From contig NZ_CP173678.1 of assembly GCF_051903925.1 (NCBI RefSeq), forward strand, positions 2,480,001 through 2,544,000: 64,000 bases of DNA, given 5' to 3'. The position numbers and the translations under genes are program-made. This stretch comes from G051903925 sp051903925. Its GTDB lineage: Bacteria > Pseudomonadota > Alphaproteobacteria > Zavarziniales > Zavarziniaceae. Below are positions 61,174-64,000 of this stretch, one piece after another (the stretch's first letter is position 1; each line of letters starts with the position of its first letter). The notes below the pieces were generated by a model. It was not told the DNA's origin and searched no databases. It saw nothing but the letters and a program-made list of their open reading frames with translations.

Positions 61174-62727
61174 TCAGCGCGCGCCGAAGCGGTCGAGGAC
61201 GTTGCGAGTGATGCGGTCGACGAAGGGATTGCCGGCGGCCAGGCCATAGGCCCATTCGGTGGTGCCGAAGTTGAAGACCGATCCCTGGCCCCGCTCGAAG
61301 CAGGCCAGGACGGCATGGCCGCGCACCAGGCGGGCGCGGACGTCCGGCCCGTCGCGACCGGTCAGGGCGCGCGCCAGGTTCTGCGGCGCCTCTGGCGGGA
61401 CGGCGCCGGAATAGGGCGAGGCGCCCCGTTCGAACAGGGTGGCCGGCGCCGTGGCGATGATCTCCAGGTTTGCGGGCACACCCAGGCGCGGCACCGGCTG
61501 GGGCAGGCCATCCTCGCCGAAGGTGAGCGGACAGCCGTCGTTCTCGTACCCCACCAGGCGGCATTCGTCGCCGAACAGGTCGCCATATTCGAGGTCGCTG
61601 CCGGCCAGCGCCCAATGCTCCGGCCGCCAGACGGTGTAGCCGCCGGCGCCGCGGGCCACGCAATTGCCGAAGCGGTGATAGCCGCCGAACAGGAAGCTGA
61701 GGCCCGTCAGTTCCGCCTCCGGCTTCGCGATCCAGGGGCTGGACCACAGGCCGGAGGTGAGGTGGCGGCGCGCCGGGTCCGCGGCCACGGGATCCTCATC
61801 CTCGGCCCGGGCCTTGTGTGCGACGAAGGTGGCGCCGTCATTCTCGAACCGGCACTGCCAATAACAGGTGTTGCCGGACAGGATGACGGCCCGGCCGCCG
61901 CCATCGACGAAGCGCTCGACCTCCATCCGCTGGGGCCAGGACCAGTATTCGGAGTGGCCCACGAATAGCGCCACGGCATAGCCGTCGAGGGTGCCTGCCC
62001 GCTCAACATCGGCATCGGTGAGGTAGTCCAGTGCGTAGCCGGCCTCCTCGGCCCAGGCGACGAAGGCGTGCTCCCACTTGTCCAGGAAGCCGGCCGGCGC
62101 GTCCCAGCCCAGTCCCCCGGCCTTGGCCTCGTGCCGCAGTTCGCCGGCCTGCGCCCGCTCCATGAAGCCGCGCCGGTCGGGGTTCGCCAGGCGGTGCAGC
62201 GGCGAGGCGGGCTTCAGGATGCCGGCGGAGAACGGCCGCCGGGTGGAGAGCCGGGCCGCGACCCTGTGCAGTGCGGCGTCGGCCGGCACCGGCACCGGAT
62301 GGGGCCCGCCGATCCAGGCATAGGTGTTGGCCCCGCCCCAGGAATTGTAGGCGTGATACGTGTTCGTGCTGAGCACCAGCACGGCGCGCGCCCGCGGTGC
62401 CGTGGCGCGCACGCAGAGCATGTGGCGCGCCCGGGTCCCGTCCGCAGCGGTCAGGACAATGTCGTAGTAACCCGACGGCCAGTCGCCGACAGCGATCTCC
62501 GCCACCACGGGCCAGTCGCAGCCGACGACGTGCACCTGCTCCGGCACGGCATGGGGCGCCAGGGTGATTCCGCCTTGGCTCAGGACGATCGTGCGTTCCC
62601 GCCCGACGCGCGCAACCTCCAGGCTGGCCGTGCCGCCCGTGCCCGCCGCATGCAGTGCGACGGTCTCGCCCGGCCGGGCGCTCAACCGATCCGAATAGGC
62701 CCAGGCCCAGGTGGTTGGCGTGTTCAT
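61174..62727 (-). CDS. N,N-dimethylformamidase large-subunit-like protein
   Basis: The 517-residue protein resembles the large subunit of N,N-dimethylformamidase. It has an N-terminal beta-sandwich, then VLVLSTNTYHAYNSWGGANT, LDYLTDADVE, FVGHSEYWSWPQRMEVERFV and GRAVILSGNTCYWQCRFE, a type-1 glutamine-amidotransferase-like fold. Real dimethylformamidase has an Fe site formed by two Tyr and a Glu and a small alpha subunit. No small subunit is adjacent, so the substrate may be another amide. The ATG at 62727 opens at the domain start, with family B repeats directly upstream. Confidence 0.75.
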   Translation of the reverse strand: MNTPTTWAWAYSDRLSARPGETVALHAAGTGGTASLEVARVGRERTIVLSQGGITLAPHAVPEQVHVVGCDWPVVAEIAVGDWPSGYYDIVLTAADGTRARHMLCVRATAPRARAVLVLSTNTYHAYNSWGGANTYAWIGGPHPVPVPADAALHRVAARLSTRRPFSAGILKPASPLHRLANPDRRGFMERAQAGELRHEAKAGGLGWDAPAGFLDKWEHAFVAWAEEAGYALDYLTDADVERAGTLDGYAVALFVGHSEYWSWPQRMEVERFVDGGGRAVILSGNTCYWQCRFENDGATFVAHKARAEDEDPVAADPARRHLTSGLWSSPWIAKPEAELTGLSFLFGGYHRFGNCVARGAGGYTVWRPEHWALAGSDLEYGDLFGDECRLVGYENDGCPLTFGEDGLPQPVPRLGVPANLEIIATAPATLFERGASPYSGAVPPEAPQNLARALTGRDGPDVRARLVRGHAVLACFERGQGSVFNFGTTEWAYGLAAGNPFVDRITRNVLDRFGAR

Positions 62728-62746
62728 CCAAGCGCCGAAAGGAAGT

Positions 62747-62880
62747 CCTCCCCCGTCGCTAAGCGATGGGGGAGGGTTGGGTGGGGGCGGTATCCCGCGG
62801 GTTGGGGGTGCGGCAGCGCCTGAAAGCTTGCGTCCCGCCCCCACCCCGGCCCTCCCCCGTGCTGCGCACGGGGGACGGAG
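62747..62880. repeat. family B palindromic repeat, inverted pair
   Basis: CCTCCCCCGTCGC...GATGGGGGAGGG followed by GGGTGGGGGCGG (62748 to about 62790) is mirrored by CCGCCCCCACCCCGGCCC...CCCCCGTGC...GCACGGGGGACGG (62833-62878). It lies between polA and the dimethylformamidase-like gene and is the longest match to the copy at 11.8 kb. Confidence 0.8.
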
Positions 62881-62932
62881 CACGGCGGCGCCTGGGGTGA
62901 GGGGGAAGGCGTGCTGTCGCGCTGATCGGCCA

Positions 62933-64000
62933 TCAATGCGCGTCGGCCCAGGAGCGGGCGTGGCCGGCTTCGACCACGAGGGGGACGGCCAGGTTGAGGA
63001 CGGGGGCCGCGGCGCCGCTCATCACGCGGACGGCTGTCGCCTTGGTCTGCTCCACCTCGTCCTCCGGCACTTCGAACACCAGTTCGTCGTGCACGGTCAG
63101 CAGCATGCGCGCCTTCAGCCCCGCATCGCGAAGGGCGCCCGGCATGCGGATCATGGCGCGCCGCATCAGGTCGGCGGCCGAGCCCTGGATGGGCGCGTTG
63201 ATCGCCGCCCGCTCGGCATTGGCGCGCCTGGCCGGGTTCTTCTCGGTAATGCCGAAGATGTGGCAGCGCCGGCCGAAGATCGTCTCGACATAGCCCTTGT
63301 CCCGCGCCGACCGCTTGGTCTCGTCCATGTACTGGAGGATTTCGGGGAAGCGGCGGAAATAGGCGTCGATATAGCTGCGCGCGTCGCCTTGCGGGATGCC
63401 CAGCTGGTTGGCCAGGCCAAAGGCCGAAATGCCATAGACGATGCCGAAATTGATCGCCTTGGCCTGGCGGCGGACCATCGGGTCCATCCCCTCCACCGGC
63501 ACGCCGAACACTTCGGACGCGGTCAGCGCGTGAATGTCCGTGCCCTTGGCAAAGGCCTCGGCCAGGGCCTCGACCTTGGCGATCTCGGCCAGCAGGCGCA
63601 GTTCCACCTGGCTGTAGTCGGCCGAGACCAGGACATGGCCCGGACCTGCGACGAAGGCCCGGCGGATCTTGCGCCCCTCCTCCGTGCGGATGGGGATGTT
63701 CTGCAGGTTGGGATCGTTCGACGACAGCCGCCCCGTGGTGGTCGAGGCCAGCGAGTAGCAGGTGTGGACGCGCCCCGTCTTGGGGTTGATCTGGGTCACC
63801 AGGGCGTCGGCATAGGTGCTTTTCAGCTTGGACAGCTGACGCCAGCCCAGGATGGCGCGGGGCAGCGGGTGGCCCTGCTGCTCGGCCAGCTGCTCCAGCA
63901 CGTCGGCCCCCGTGGCCCATGCGCCGGTCTTGGTCTTGGTCCCGCCGGGAAGGCCCATCTCACCGAACAGGATGTCGCCCAGCTGCTTGGGGCTGCCCAG
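62933..64000 (-). CDS. polA: DNA polymerase I, C-terminal part (partial at window end)
   Basis: The last about 355 residues of DNA polymerase I are present and the 5' part lies beyond the window. The polymerase domain shows motif A (VSADYSQVELRLLAEIA), motif B on the O-helix (RRQAKAINFGIVYGISAFGL) and motif C (LLTVHDELVFEVP), with SLASTTTGRLSSNDPNLQN in between. All catalytic residues visible here are intact. The enzyme fills gaps in repair and Okazaki-fragment maturation. The frame stays open to the window edge (LGSPKQLGDILFGEMGLPGG). Confidence 0.97.
   Translation of the reverse strand: MGSPKQLGDILFGEMGLPGGTKTKTGAWATGADVLEQLAEQQGHPLPRAILGWRQLSKLKSTYADALVTQINPKTGRVHTCYSLASTTTGRLSSNDPNLQNIPIRTEEGRKIRRAFVAGPGHVLVSADYSQVELRLLAEIAKVEALAEAFAKGTDIHALTASEVFGVPVEGMDPMVRRQAKAINFGIVYGISAFGLANQLGIPQGDARSYIDAYFRRFPEILQYMDETKRSARDKGYVETIFGRRCHIFGITEKNPARRANAERAAINAPIQGSAADLMRRAMIRMPGALRDAGLKARMLLTVHDELVFEVPEDEVEQTKATAVRVMSGAAAPVLNLAVPLVVEAGHARSWADAH

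Overview
The window is about 64 kb of very GC-rich bacterial chromosome. It is densely packed, with many 4-base start/stop overlaps. Gene content and order point to an alphaproteobacterium, probably of the Rhodospirillales type: an Irr-type Fur regulator with an Irr-box-like site, ubiquinone genes ubiE and ubiB, and the long run miaB-phoH-(7TM-HD)-ybeY-corC-lnt-xre-metK-trmB followed by rimP-nusA-ylxR-infB-rbfA-truB-rpsO-pnp. This is an inference from the sequence alone. I see no rRNA, tRNA, CRISPR array, prophage or insertion sequence.

Layout. 1-4.7 kb: end of an MBL-fold hydrolase, an MmgE/PrpD protein, argG with a recognisable promoter, and two SAM-dependent methyltransferases. 4.9-13.1 kb: a large MMPL/RND transporter convergent with four tandem acyl-CoA dehydrogenases. 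These form two large+small pairs that look like heteromeric enzymes. 13.2-15.7 kb: secreted RNase T2, a DODA-type dioxygenase and a nucleotidyltransferase-like protein. 15.7-19.5 kb: an operon of LLM flavin oxidoreductase, SMP-30 lactonase, SDR and HD phosphohydrolase. 19.6-26.1 kb: nitronate monooxygenase, a carboxymuconolactone decarboxylase divergent from a MocR regulator, a LysE exporter, a peptide-deformylase-like protein with a degraded active site, and a membrane diguanylate cyclase. 26.2-34.1 kb: enoyl-CoA hydratase, mutM, ubiE, ubiB, coaBC, an Rrf2 regulator, cysK and moeB. 34.1-39.6 kb: a lipoprotein that resembles an inactive trypsin-like protease, then the irr-rubrerythrin-Fe/S protein-DUF3501 cluster and a large flavin oxidoreductase with a Cys cluster. 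39.8-60.6 kb: the translation, RNA-processing and envelope superoperons, all on the minus strand. 60.9-64 kb: a small membrane protein, an N,N-dimethylformamidase-like protein and the C-terminal part of polA.

Two dispersed palindromic repeat families occupy most of the longer gaps. Family A is built on CATCCTGAGGAGG / TCTCGAAGGATG. Family B is built on CCCTCCCCC / GGGGGAGGG followed by GGGTGGGGGCG. No gene-free stretch exceeds about 300 bases.

The most interesting points are: the iron-responsive rubrerythrin / heterodisulfide-reductase-like / DUF3501 cluster with an Irr-box-like site overlapping the irr stop codon; a deformylase-like protein that has lost two metal ligands; paired acyl-CoA dehydrogenases; a hairpin plus U-run in the metK leader; an intrinsic terminator between infB and rbfA; and a putative pseudo-protease lipoprotein.
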